Assembly: GCA_026397915.1 (NCBI GenBank)
Contig: JAPLTX010000009.1
Span: forward strand, 1-64,000
Direction of reading: 5' to 3'
From: Verrucomicrobiota bacterium
GTDB taxonomy: Bacteria > Verrucomicrobiota > Verrucomicrobiia > CAIQCK01
Length of the DNA: 64,000 nt
How positions within the stretch are numbered: position 1 is the stretch's first letter; each line of letters begins with the position of its first letter. The notes beneath the pieces are model-generated. The model was given only the letters and a program-made list of their open reading frames with translations, searched no databases and was not told where the DNA came from. The position numbers were made by a program, and so were the translations under genes. Positions 9,343-18,478 of this stretch are shown here, piece after piece.

Positions 9343-11210
9343 CCGCGCCACGCATCCATCTCGAAGTCGAAACCGCGAAGGGCGCGCACGCCATCGTCGT
9401 GACGGCGGCGCAGCGCAGCAAACGGCTGGTGGAACTGCTGCGCCGCGAGCATTTGCCGCTGAATACCCGCTGTGGCCAGCGCGGCCTTTGTGACGGCTGC
9501 GTCGTGGAGCTACTCAGCGGCACGCTCGTCCACATCGCTACTGGCAAGATTGTCACTGCTGGCGACAAGCCCATTTCGGTGCGCGGCTGCGAACACCGCC
9601 TCGGCGAGGGCGATGGTGTGCGCATCCGCATCCCACCGCGCTCGCTGCTCGCCTACGAGCCGCAGGTGGTCAGCGAGTTCCGCATCAACGTGCCGCGCGC
9701 TCACGACCCGCTGTGGCAACAAGTGGAGATCGCCGACGGTATCACGAGCGCCGAGGAACTCTGCCGCGTCGTCGCCAGCCAACAGAAGCGTCGGCGGCCG
9801 GTTTACTTGGATCCGCGGCTGGCCGACTCTTTCGCGGGCCAGGCCGGCGGGCAACGGCTCCGTGTCACCACAGAGTATCACGACGACCGCTGGCTCATCA
9901 CAAACGTAAGCGACAAGCCACAGCCCGCGCCGCTCGGCGTGGCGATTGACATCGGCACCACGACAGTAGCGCTGTTGCTGGTGGACCTCGCCAATGGCGG
10001 CATTCTCGCGCACGGTGCGGATTTCAACGCGCAGATTCACTACGGCGAGGACGTGGTCACGCGGATGAACCTCTGCGTCAACGATGCTACGATGGTGGGC
10101 CAGCTTCAGGACGCCGTGGTCCAGCGCACGATTCTGCCGCTGCTGACCAGCGCGCTCGTCACCACCAAAGCCACCGCGGCCCAGGTGCGCTGCATCTCCA
10201 TCGCCGGCAATACCACGATGCTGCACCTGCTCACCGGCATTGATCCGTCGCCGATGGGCATGGTGCCTTTCCGGCCGGTGTTCCTCGAACATCGGATGAC
10301 GCCGGCGGCATCCGTCCGGCTCGCGTTGCGCGACGGCGACGGCGTGGGGCCGACGCTGCATTTGTTGCCGGGCGCGGCGGCCTACATCGGCGCGGACCTG
10401 ACGGCTGGAATTTTTGCGAGCGGGCTGGTTTACGATGACGGGCCGAGCCTGCTCGTGGACGCGGGCACGAACGGCGAGATCATTCTGAAACACGGCGACC
10501 GCCTGCTCGGCTGCGCGACGGCCGCCGGGCCGGCGTTTGAAGGCTCCGGCCTCGCCAACGGCATCCGCGCCGGCGACGGCGCGATCGGCCACATTGGTTT
10601 CGATGCGGAGCCGCTGGCCGTGCGCACCGAGGTCATCGGCAACGCCGCGCCAGTCGGCATTTGCGGTTCGGCCTACGTGGATTTTCTGGCGGAGGCGCGC
10701 CGCATCGGGTTGATCAGCCACACGGGTCGCTTCGACCGCGCCGTAGTGGCAAGAGCCAGAAATTGGTTCATACAGAACAAATACGGCCTCGCTCTTCGCG
10801 TCGCCCGCGGTCAGGGCGTCCACGACATCATCATCTCCGAACTGGACATCGCGCGGCTGCTGCAAGCGAAGGCCGCCATCGCCGCGGGCGTGCTCACGCT
10901 GCTGCACCGCGCCGGACTGCAACCGCGCGACATCAAGCAGCTCTACCTCGCCGGCGGTTTCGGGATGCACATCAACGTCCCCAACGCGATCGCTTGCGGT
11001 TTACTACCGGGCTTCTCGCCGGAGCAGGTGCAGGTGGTCGGTAACACGTCGCTGGCTGGCGCGTATCTGGCATTGCTCGATAGCGGCGTGCTCGACGCGC
11101 TGACGCGCATCGGCAAGCAGCTCGAAGTGGTGGAACTGAACCTTGATCCCGGCTTCGAGGACCGTTTCATTGAGCAATTGCCGCTGCCGGATCAAGCGCC
11201 GGATCGCTGA
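9339..11210 (+). CDS. [2Fe-2S] ferredoxin / ASKHA-domain protein (DUF4445/RACE-like, corrinoid reductive activator type)
   Basis: N-terminal CGQRGLCDGC (CX5CX2C). LGVAIDIGTTTVALLLVDL phosphate-1 motif. SLLVDAGTNGEIIL and LYLAGGFGMHINVPNAIACGLLP motifs of ASKHA corrinoid activators. GTG start overlaps the upstream TGA. Confidence 0.85.
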   Translation: MTAPRIHLEVETAKGAHAIVVTAAQRSKRLVELLRREHLPLNTRCGQRGLCDGCVVELLSGTLVHIATGKIVTAGDKPISVRGCEHRLGEGDGVRIRIPPRSLLAYEPQVVSEFRINVPRAHDPLWQQVEIADGITSAEELCRVVASQQKRRRPVYLDPRLADSFAGQAGGQRLRVTTEYHDDRWLITNVSDKPQPAPLGVAIDIGTTTVALLLVDLANGGILAHGADFNAQIHYGEDVVTRMNLCVNDATMVGQLQDAVVQRTILPLLTSALVTTKATAAQVRCISIAGNTTMLHLLTGIDPSPMGMVPFRPVFLEHRMTPAASVRLALRDGDGVGPTLHLLPGAAAYIGADLTAGIFASGLVYDDGPSLLVDAGTNGEIILKHGDRLLGCATAAGPAFEGSGLANGIRAGDGAIGHIGFDAEPLAVRTEVIGNAAPVGICGSAYVDFLAEARRIGLISHTGRFDRAVVARARNWFIQNKYGLALRVARGQGVHDIIISELDIARLLQAKAAIAAGVLTLLHRAGLQPRDIKQLYLAGGFGMHINVPNAIACGLLPGFSPEQVQVVGNTSLAGAYLALLDSGVLDALTRIGKQLEVVELNLDPGFEDRFIEQLPLPDQAPDR

Positions 11211-11314
11211 CGCGAACCTTTCCCACACTGTCACGATTCCCACTTGACCGCCGCGGCAAAACAAACAAGGTTGGAGCGGCTTTCGCGCCGAGACGCGGGA
11301 AACAGAGATTAATC

Positions 11315-12508
11315 ATGGTTAACGTAACCAAACTATTTTGCGGCGAGGACCAGCCGGCGGATCATCTCCGCTACGGCCACGGTCACGGCGCGCCGCGCGC
11401 GGCTTCGGAGCGCCGGCCGATCGTCGTCTGGAACATCACCCGCACGTGCAATCTTCGCTGCGTCCACTGCTACTCCGACAGCTACTCGCAGAAGTATCCC
11501 GGCGAACTGACTGGCGAACAAGCACGGGCGGTCATTGACGACGTGGCGCGCTTCGGTGTGCCTGCGCTGTTGTTTTCCGGCGGCGAACCGCTGGTGCGGC
11601 CGGACCTGCCGGACTTGATGCGCTACGCGCGCTCGAAACAGTTGCGGCTCACTCTTTCCACCAACGGAACGCTTATTGACGAGGCGACGGCCCGGATACT
11701 GCACGAGATCGGCCTGAGCTATGTCGGCATTTCGCTCGACGGCATCGGCGAGACCAACGACCAGTTTCGCGGCGTGAAGGGCGCGTTCGACGCCGCCGTG
11801 CGCGCGATGCGCAACTGCCGCGCCGTCGGCCAGAAGGTCGGCTTGCGGCTGACGCTGACGAAACGCAACTGCGCGGACCTGCATCAGATTTTCAACTTCA
11901 TCGAAGCGGAAGGCGTCCAACGCGCGTGCTTTTACCACCTGGTTTACTCCGGCCGCGGCAGCACCGCGGACGAGTTGTCGCCCGCCGAGGTGCGGCGCGC
12001 GGTGGACATCATTCTGGAACGGACGATGGACTTCCACATGCGCGGTCTCGACAAGGAAATCCTGACGGTGGACCATCACGCCGACAATGCCTACATCTAC
12101 CTGAAGCTCCGCCAACTCAATCCAGCGCGGGCCGAGCAAGTCTATCAGTGGATGAAGTGGAACGGCGGCGGCGCGAACTCGTCGGGCATCGGCATCTCCA
12201 ACATTGACACGCAGGGCAACGTGCATCCTGACCAGTTCTGGCAGACGGCAACGCTCGGCAACGTCAAGGAGCGGCCGTTCAGCGAAATCTGGAGCGACAA
12301 TTCCATCCCGCTGCTGGCGCAACTGCGCAACCGCCTGCCGCTGCTGAAAGGCCGCTGCGGCGCGTGCCGGTTCAAGGACATCTGCGGCGGCAGCTTCCGC
12401 GTCCGCGCACTGCAAGTCCACGGCGATCCGTGGGCGTCCGACCCCGCGTGTTATCTCACCGACGAAGAAATTGGCGTCACGACGCCGGCAGCCGCAGTCG
12501 CCGAATGA
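11315..12508 (+). CDS. Radical SAM/SPASM protein of the AhbD/NirJ-like group
   Basis: NITRTCNLRCVHCYSDS (CX3CX2C), FSGGEPL, ISLDG. C-terminal Cys cluster CGACRFKDICGG...DPACYL. Confidence 0.8.
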   Translation: MVNVTKLFCGEDQPADHLRYGHGHGAPRAASERRPIVVWNITRTCNLRCVHCYSDSYSQKYPGELTGEQARAVIDDVARFGVPALLFSGGEPLVRPDLPDLMRYARSKQLRLTLSTNGTLIDEATARILHEIGLSYVGISLDGIGETNDQFRGVKGAFDAAVRAMRNCRAVGQKVGLRLTLTKRNCADLHQIFNFIEAEGVQRACFYHLVYSGRGSTADELSPAEVRRAVDIILERTMDFHMRGLDKEILTVDHHADNAYIYLKLRQLNPARAEQVYQWMKWNGGGANSSGIGISNIDTQGNVHPDQFWQTATLGNVKERPFSEIWSDNSIPLLAQLRNRLPLLKGRCGACRFKDICGGSFRVRALQVHGDPWASDPACYLTDEEIGVTTPAAAVAE

Positions 12509-14487
12509 GTGCTTCTCCAACCACTCAGCATCCGCCTGCGGAGCAAACGCTCATCCTTGTCGGCAACCCGAACGTCGGTAAGAGCGTCCTGTTCAGCAAG
12601 CTCACCGGCAAGTTCGTCATCATCTCGAATTACCCCGGCACCACTGTCGAGATCACCACCGGTCACTCCACGTTCAGCGGCAAGACTTGCGCTGTCATTG
12701 ACTCGCCCGGCGTCAACGAACTGGCGGCGCGCACCGAGGACGCGCGCGTCACTTGCGACGTGTTGCGCGATCATCCGGAAGCGACGCTGGTGCAGGTAGC
12801 CGACGCCAAAAACCTCCGCCGCGCGCTGCTGCTGACCATGCAGCTCGCGGAACTGAAGCGGCCGATGGTGCTCGTCCTTAACATGATGGACGAGCTGGAC
12901 AAGGTCGGCGGCCATATTGACGTTCGCAAGCTCAGCGAACTGCTCGGCATTCCCGTCGTGCCGACCATTGCCATCGCGCGCACCGGCATTCATTTGCTGG
13001 AGAAATCACTCGACCAAGCCGCAGTGCCGGCGAGCCTGACCGCCAGTTTGAAGACGCAACAGACGTCGCCGACCGTCACCACAAACCTGCCGTGCCAAGA
13101 AGAAGATTATCAGCAGAACATTGAGCGGCTCTCCTACATCAACGAGATCCTCGCGCAGGTTTACACCCGCGTGCGACCGAGGAAGCCGACGTTTGCGCAG
13201 CAGCTCGGCTGGTGGGCGACGCAGCCGTTGCGCGGCACGCTGCTGCTGGCGCTGATACTTTATTTCACGTTCTGGTTTGTCGGGCTGCTCGGCGCGGGCA
13301 CGTTCGTGAACTTTTTCGAGAATGCGGTGTTTGGCCGTCACATCAACCCGATAGCGATCCGCGTGGTGGACGCGGCGCTGCCGTTCCCGCACCAACACCG
13401 TCACGAAGCTTCCGAATACAAATTGGATATCCCGCTGGCGCCGGGTCGCGGCATCGAGTTGTTCTCCAGCACACAACAAGTGTTGTCGCCGGCTTACACC
13501 ATCGAGCCGGGCGCGGCGCACGGCTGGTGGAACGCCGTGATCCGGTTCATCCACGATTTTCTGGTCGGCGAGTATGGCATGATCACGATGGCGCTGAGCT
13601 ACGGCTTTGCGATCGTGCTGCCGATCGTGACGACGTTCTTCCTGCTGTTCAGCGTGCTGGAGGATTCCGGCTATCTCTCGCGGCTGGCGGTGATGGTGAA
13701 CCGCATCTTCCGCGCGATGGGCCTCAACGGCAAAGCGGTGTTGCCGATGGTGCTCGGCCTCGGCTGCGACACGATGGCCACGATGACCACGCGCATTCTG
13801 GAGACGCGCAAGGAGCGCGTCATTACCACGCTGTTGCTGGCGCTGGCGGTGCCGTGCTCGGCGCAACTCGGCGTGTTGATGGCGATGACGGCGCGTGTGT
13901 CGTGGGGAGCGGCGTTGTTCTGGGTGGCGCTGATGGTCGCCATCGCGTTCGTCGTCGGCTGGCTGGCGGCGAAGCTGCACGGCGGCGCGTCGAGCGATTT
14001 CATCCTGGAACTGCCACCGATGCGCAGGCCGGAGTTGGGCAACGTCGTCGTCAAGACGCTGGCGCGGCTGGAGTGGTATCTCAAGGAAGTTATCCCGTTG
14101 TTCGTGCTCGGCACGGCGATCCTGTTTTTCTTCGACAAACTGAACTTGCTGGAAAAGATTACGTGCTTCGGCGAACCGATCGTGACCGGCTGGCTCGGCC
14201 TGCCGCGCGAGACGGCGAACGCGTTCCTCATTGGCTTCCTGCGGCGCGACTACGGCGCGGTCTATCTGCTCGACGCGGCGACCGGGCCGAACGCGACGCT
14301 GTCGCCGCACCAGATTCTGGTTTCGATGGTGACGATCACGCTCTTCATGCCGTGCATCGCCACGTTGTTCATGATCGCCCGCGAACTAGGCAAGCGGACC
14401 GCCGCCGCCATCACCGTGTTCGTGTTCGTGTTCGCCTTCTTCGTTGGCGGACTGGTGCATCATCTGGGGAGGTGGATCGGACTGTGA
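12505..14487 (+). CDS. feoB: Ferrous iron transport protein B
   Basis: GNPNVGKSVLFSKLTG (G1), DSPG (G3), NMMDELDK (G4), and Gate motifs GLGCDTMATMTTRIL and ALAVPCSAQLGVLMAM. ATGA overlap with the upstream gene. Confidence 0.92.
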   Translation: MSASPTTQHPPAEQTLILVGNPNVGKSVLFSKLTGKFVIISNYPGTTVEITTGHSTFSGKTCAVIDSPGVNELAARTEDARVTCDVLRDHPEATLVQVADAKNLRRALLLTMQLAELKRPMVLVLNMMDELDKVGGHIDVRKLSELLGIPVVPTIAIARTGIHLLEKSLDQAAVPASLTASLKTQQTSPTVTTNLPCQEEDYQQNIERLSYINEILAQVYTRVRPRKPTFAQQLGWWATQPLRGTLLLALILYFTFWFVGLLGAGTFVNFFENAVFGRHINPIAIRVVDAALPFPHQHRHEASEYKLDIPLAPGRGIELFSSTQQVLSPAYTIEPGAAHGWWNAVIRFIHDFLVGEYGMITMALSYGFAIVLPIVTTFFLLFSVLEDSGYLSRLAVMVNRIFRAMGLNGKAVLPMVLGLGCDTMATMTTRILETRKERVITTLLLALAVPCSAQLGVLMAMTARVSWGAALFWVALMVAIAFVVGWLAAKLHGGASSDFILELPPMRRPELGNVVVKTLARLEWYLKEVIPLFVLGTAILFFFDKLNLLEKITCFGEPIVTGWLGLPRETANAFLIGFLRRDYGAVYLLDAATGPNATLSPHQILVSMVTITLFMPCIATLFMIARELGKRTAAAITVFVFVFAFFVGGLVHHLGRWIGL

Positions 14488-14948
14488 GCGCGCCGAACGA
14501 TTATCTCCACTGCCCGCTCTGCGGGTTTGAGTTTATCAAACAGCAGTCGGCGTGCGAACGCGGCTGCCCGCTCGGCAAGTATTGCCGGCTCGTTTGCTGC
14601 CCGAACTGTCACTACGAGTTTCCGCCAGAGCTGCGCGTGGTTTCCTGGTGGCGACGGCTGTTTGCGCCGGCGGCCTGTCCGAAACCGCCGCGGGATTTGT
14701 TCTCGCTGTCGGAACTCAACGAAGGCGACCACGCCGAACTGGTCCGGCTGACGAGCGAGAAGGTTTCCCGCCGCAATACGCTGGCGGTTTACGGCCTGGT
14801 GCCCGGCAGCCGGCTGGTCTTGCAGCAGAAACGCCCGTCCTTCGTCATCCGCGTCGGCGAAACCGAACTGGCCCTCGAAGCCGATATCGCCGGCGAACTC
14901 GTTGTCAAACGTATTGCGGCCGAAGGCGCGGCCAATTTGACATCCTGA
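14484..14948 (+). CDS. FeoA-domain protein with Cys-rich N-terminus
   Basis: GTG start overlapping the feoB TGA. N-terminal LHCPLCGFEFIKQQSACERGCPLGKYCRLVCCPNCHYEF. C-terminal FeoA-like fold LSELNEGDHAELVRL...LAVYGLVPGSRLVLQQKRPSFVIRVGETELALE. Confidence 0.75.
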   Translation: MSAPNDYLHCPLCGFEFIKQQSACERGCPLGKYCRLVCCPNCHYEFPPELRVVSWWRRLFAPAACPKPPRDLFSLSELNEGDHAELVRLTSEKVSRRNTLAVYGLVPGSRLVLQQKRPSFVIRVGETELALEADIAGELVVKRIAAEGAANLTS

Positions 14949-15096
14949 CCGCGACGCCCAAGCAAAAAATTGACAGGAGGGGAACGGGATAGCAAGATAC
15001 GCGGGTTTAGTCGTGGCCGGCTGGCAGTCCTATAGGCACTGTGCCGGCGTGGAAGAGAATTTTGTTTATGAAGTTGGCTGTAATGATCCAGTGGTT

Positions 15097-15137
15097 TTGT
15101 GGCGCGACACACGGGCAAGGCGTGTGTCGCGGCACAA
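15097..15137. repeat. Inverted repeat / hairpin upstream of hpnH
   Basis: ttgtggcgcgacacacg-ggcaagg-cgtgtgtcgcggcacaa: 17-nt arms with one G-G mismatch and a 7-nt loop. Confidence 0.8.
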
Positions 15138-15208
15138 CCGGTGTGCGCGGGTCGGCCGAGACTACTCGCGGGAGCGTCCGTTTTTAACCTTCTAACAAGG
15201 ACTTATTC

Positions 15209-16363
15209 GTGTCTGTTCCAGTCTCGCAAGCGTTCACCATTTGCAGCTACGTCATCCGGCAACGGCTGAAGGGCAATAAGTATTATCCCCTCGTGCTGAT
15301 GCTGGAGCCGCTGTTCCGCTGCAATCTCGAATGCGCCGGCTGCGGCAAAATCCAGTATCCGGAGCACGTCCTACAACGCCGGTTGACGCCGGAGCAGTGC
15401 TTCCGGGCGGCCGACGAGTGCGGCGCGCCGGTCATCAGCTTGCCGGGCGGCGAACCGCTGATCCACCCGGAGATCAAGGAGATTGTCGAAGGCCTCGTCG
15501 CCCGCAAGAAATACGTCTATCTCTGCACCAATGCGCTCTTGCTGAAACGGAAGATGGATTTGTTCACACCGTCGAAGTATCTGACGTTCAGCGTCCACCT
15601 CGACGGGCTGGAAGAAGATCACGACCACTCCGTCTGCCGGGATGGCACCTTCAAGACCGCCGTGGAAGCGATCCAAGAGGCGCTCAAGCGCGGGTTTCGG
15701 GTGACGACCAACATGACGCTGTTTGAGGGCACCAACCCGGAGCGCGTGAGAGAGTTTTTCGATTACCTGACCGGACTCGGTGTCGAGGGCATGATGCTCT
15801 CGCCGGGTTACAGCTACACCCACGCGCCGGATCAGAAGCACTTCCTGCACCGCAACCGCACGCACGACCTGTTCAATAGGATTCTCTCCAATCCGAAGAA
15901 GGCGTGGCAGTTCAACCAATCGCCGTTGTTCCTGGAGTTCCTGATGGGCCACCGCGACTACAACTGCACACCGTGGGGCACGCCGACCTACAACATCTTC
16001 GGCTGGCAGAAGCCGTGTTACCTGCTCCAGGACGGCTACGCTCGCACTTTCAAGCAAATGATCGCCGAGACGGATTGGTCGCGCTACGGCCATCACACCA
16101 ACAATCCTTTGTGCCGCGACTGCATGGTCCACAGCGGTTACGAACCGACCGCGGTGAACGACACCTTCAGCAGTTGGGACGGGTTCTTCCGCACCGTCAA
16201 GCTCACGCTCTTCGGAGGGCTGGGCGAAGGTTATCGCAATGGACGGCAGGCCGAAATCACCGCCCAACTCGCTGCCAGCGGTCACGGCCAGAAACCGTCG
16301 TCCCCCTGTGATTGCGGCTGCTCCTCCAACAAGCCGCAAAAACCCTCCGGCGACAAAAAGTGA
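15209..16363 (+). CDS. hpnH: Hopanoid biosynthesis radical SAM protein HpnH
   Basis: MLEPLFRCNLECAGCGKIQYPEHVLQRRLTPEQCFRAADECGAPVISLPGGEPLIHPEI is highly characteristic of HpnH. GTG start. Confidence 0.93.
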   Translation: MSVPVSQAFTICSYVIRQRLKGNKYYPLVLMLEPLFRCNLECAGCGKIQYPEHVLQRRLTPEQCFRAADECGAPVISLPGGEPLIHPEIKEIVEGLVARKKYVYLCTNALLLKRKMDLFTPSKYLTFSVHLDGLEEDHDHSVCRDGTFKTAVEAIQEALKRGFRVTTNMTLFEGTNPERVREFFDYLTGLGVEGMMLSPGYSYTHAPDQKHFLHRNRTHDLFNRILSNPKKAWQFNQSPLFLEFLMGHRDYNCTPWGTPTYNIFGWQKPCYLLQDGYARTFKQMIAETDWSRYGHHTNNPLCRDCMVHSGYEPTAVNDTFSSWDGFFRTVKLTLFGGLGEGYRNGRQAEITAQLAASGHGQKPSSPCDCGCSSNKPQKPSGDKK

Positions 16364-16383
16364 CCGGGACATCAGGAACACGC

Positions 16384-16689
16384 ATGACTGAAACCGAATT
16401 GGCCGCTGTCATCGAGAAAGCCTTCGACTATCGCGGCGACGTGACTGTGGATTTCAAGGACGGACGGCAGGTTATCGGCTATCTGAGCAACCGTAATCTC
16501 AAAGGCGCGGAGCATTGCCCCGAGCCATTCATCGAGATGATGGTCGCCGGGCAGCCGGAACTTGTCTGCATCGCCTGCCACGACATCGCCAACATCCGGT
16601 TCACGGGCGAAGACACGGCCGCCGGCAAATCATGGGAAGATTGGCTCGCCAAGGAAGCCACGAAGAAAAAAACTCAGGGCAAAGCTTGA
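16384..16689 (+). CDS. Conserved hypothetical small protein between hpnH and hpnG
   Basis: ATG at 16384. MTETELAAVIEKAFDYRGDVTVDFKDGRQVIGYLSNRNLKG...IRFTGEDTAAGKSWEDW. Short spacing to both neighbours. Confidence 0.7.
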   Translation: MTETELAAVIEKAFDYRGDVTVDFKDGRQVIGYLSNRNLKGAEHCPEPFIEMMVAGQPELVCIACHDIANIRFTGEDTAAGKSWEDWLAKEATKKKTQGKA

Positions 16690-16766
16690 ATTTGTCCTGA
16701 GGGCGGCACAGAATCTCGCCACGGTTGTGACACGGGCCGGTTGCTGAGAAGGTGCCTAACGCTTCA

Positions 16767-17549
16767 ATGCAAGAGCAATTGCCTATCGCCATTCAAGTCG
16801 CCGTTCACGAGGAGATCAGTCCCATCCTCAAGCGGGTGGCTGTGGAAGAGGTGTTCCACGAAGTCACGTGGGAACAGCGCCGCAGTCTCAAGCACGCGCA
16901 TCACGACCACTTGCGGTTCTACATCGGCACCATGAACGGCGTGCGCGTCGTGGTCTTCCGCACCGGCGTCGGCCGTCTCCGCGCCCAGGAAATCATCCGC
17001 GTCTTCTTCGAGCACTTCGACCCGAAGCTGCTGATCTCGGCCGGCTTTGGCGGCGCACTCTCGCCCGACCTGGATATCGGCGACATTGTGGTGGTGAATG
17101 ATGTCCTTGAACTGCAAACCGGCCGCTGCGACTGGCAAGGTTTCGTCCCATCGCTCAACGGTCAGATCAAATTCCACCAAGGCAAACTCGTCACCGCCGA
17201 CCACATGGTGATCTCCGGCCGCGAGAAAACCGGCCTCGGCGAAGCCCACAACGCCATCGTGGTGGACATGGAAACCAGCGCCGTAGCTGCCAAGTGCAAG
17301 AAACTGAACGTGCCGATGGTGGGTGTGCGCGCCATTTCCGACCGCGCCAACGAAGACCTGCCGCCGCAAATCAACAGCTTCTTCGACAACGGCGAAGTCC
17401 GCCCCGGCAAGATCGCCAAAGCCATCGTCTCGCACCCGCCCACCGTTGTTGGTCTGTTCAAACTCGCGAAGCACGCCTGGAAAGCCGGTGAAGACCTCGC
17501 CGACTTCCTTGAGAAGTTCGTTCTCGCCGTCTCTTCCGGGTTGAAGTAA
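16767..17549 (+). CDS. hpnG: Nucleoside phosphorylase family protein, HpnG-like (hopanoid-associated phosphorylase)
   Basis: LLISAGFGGALSPDLDIGDIVVVNDVLE and IVVDMETSAVAAKC motifs, adjacent to hpnH. Alternative GTG start at 16752. Confidence 0.75.
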   Translation: MQEQLPIAIQVAVHEEISPILKRVAVEEVFHEVTWEQRRSLKHAHHDHLRFYIGTMNGVRVVVFRTGVGRLRAQEIIRVFFEHFDPKLLISAGFGGALSPDLDIGDIVVVNDVLELQTGRCDWQGFVPSLNGQIKFHQGKLVTADHMVISGREKTGLGEAHNAIVVDMETSAVAAKCKKLNVPMVGVRAISDRANEDLPPQINSFFDNGEVRPGKIAKAIVSHPPTVVGLFKLAKHAWKAGEDLADFLEKFVLAVSSGLK

Positions 17550-17570
17550 GGATTCGCCCCCGCCGCCCCA

Positions 17571-17587
17571 CGGCCTGAATCAGGCCG
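17571..17587. repeat. Short perfect inverted repeat
   Basis: cggcctga-a-tcaggccg in the intergenic region between hpnG and the GntR gene. Confidence 0.6.
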
Positions 17588-17688
17588 CAGGTTTCAATAA
17601 AAGAACGCTTGACGCCCTCACGAGCTTTAAGGATTCTCCTGGGATTCTAGAAGAATGCTTGAAACCGATCAACACAAAGCCGACACCC

Positions 17689-18477
17689 ATGACCACAACG
17701 AGCAGCAATCACATCCAGAAAGCGGTGGATCACATCCGCGAGCGGATCCTGTGTGGCGATCTGCGGCCCGGTTTTGTTCTTTCCGAGTCCGCGCTTGCCA
17801 AGGATCTCGGCGTCAGCCGCACGCCGGTCGGTGAGGCGTTGCGGGAACTGGCCAACATCGGGCTGGTGGAACAGGTGCCCCGCTACGGCACCGTCGTGCG
17901 TCGCATCGGCCGCGGCGAGATCGTGGAACTTTACGAGTTGCGCGAGGGCTTGGAGCCGCACGCCGTTGCGCTAGCCGTCAAACGAATTGCTTCCGAGGAC
18001 ATCGAGCGGCTCAAGAAACTCTGCGACCGCTTGGAAGAGTTCGAAACCGAAATGATGAGGGCCGAGCGCGCGACACTCGAAGGGCAGCGATTGCGCGATT
18101 TTCTGGCGACGGACATGGCCTTCCACGCGCTGCTGATCCACGCCGCCGGCAACCGACGCATCGCCCGGCTGGTGCGTGATTCGCACGTGATGACGCAGCT
18201 TTTCGGCACACAACGGCTGGTCCATGACCGCGGCATCATTTCGGAGGTTTGCCGGTTCCATGCGCGCATCCTCGCGGCGGTCCGGCGCGGTGACGCTGAG
18301 GCTGCGCGTGCCGTTGCGGCCGAACATATCCGCGCGAGTCTTGCCCACACACTGGAGAACCTTGACCGGTATCGCGGCGGCGAATTGGGCGCGCAGGCGT
18401 TGCCGAAAGACGTGCGCGAGGAACTGAATCGCATCGAGTCGGCGCTCGATCATCCGAAGCGGAAAGGAAAGCACTGA
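17689..18477 (+). CDS. GntR family transcriptional regulator (FadR/FCD subfamily)
   Basis: HTH region AVDHIRERILCGDLRPGFVLSESALAKDLGVSRTPVGEALRELANIGLVEQVPRYGTVV plus a helical C-terminal FCD-like domain. Confidence 0.88.
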   Translation: MTTTSSNHIQKAVDHIRERILCGDLRPGFVLSESALAKDLGVSRTPVGEALRELANIGLVEQVPRYGTVVRRIGRGEIVELYELREGLEPHAVALAVKRIASEDIERLKKLCDRLEEFETEMMRAERATLEGQRLRDFLATDMAFHALLIHAAGNRRIARLVRDSHVMTQLFGTQRLVHDRGIISEVCRFHARILAAVRRGDAEAARAVAAEHIRASLAHTLENLDRYRGGELGAQALPKDVREELNRIESALDHPKRKGKH

Positions 18478-18478
18478 A

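Noticed and set aside
12364-12504. Upstream extension of the feoB ORF
   Set aside because: The extension overlaps the radical SAM gene in another frame. The ATG at 12505, overlapping the upstream stop, is the better start.
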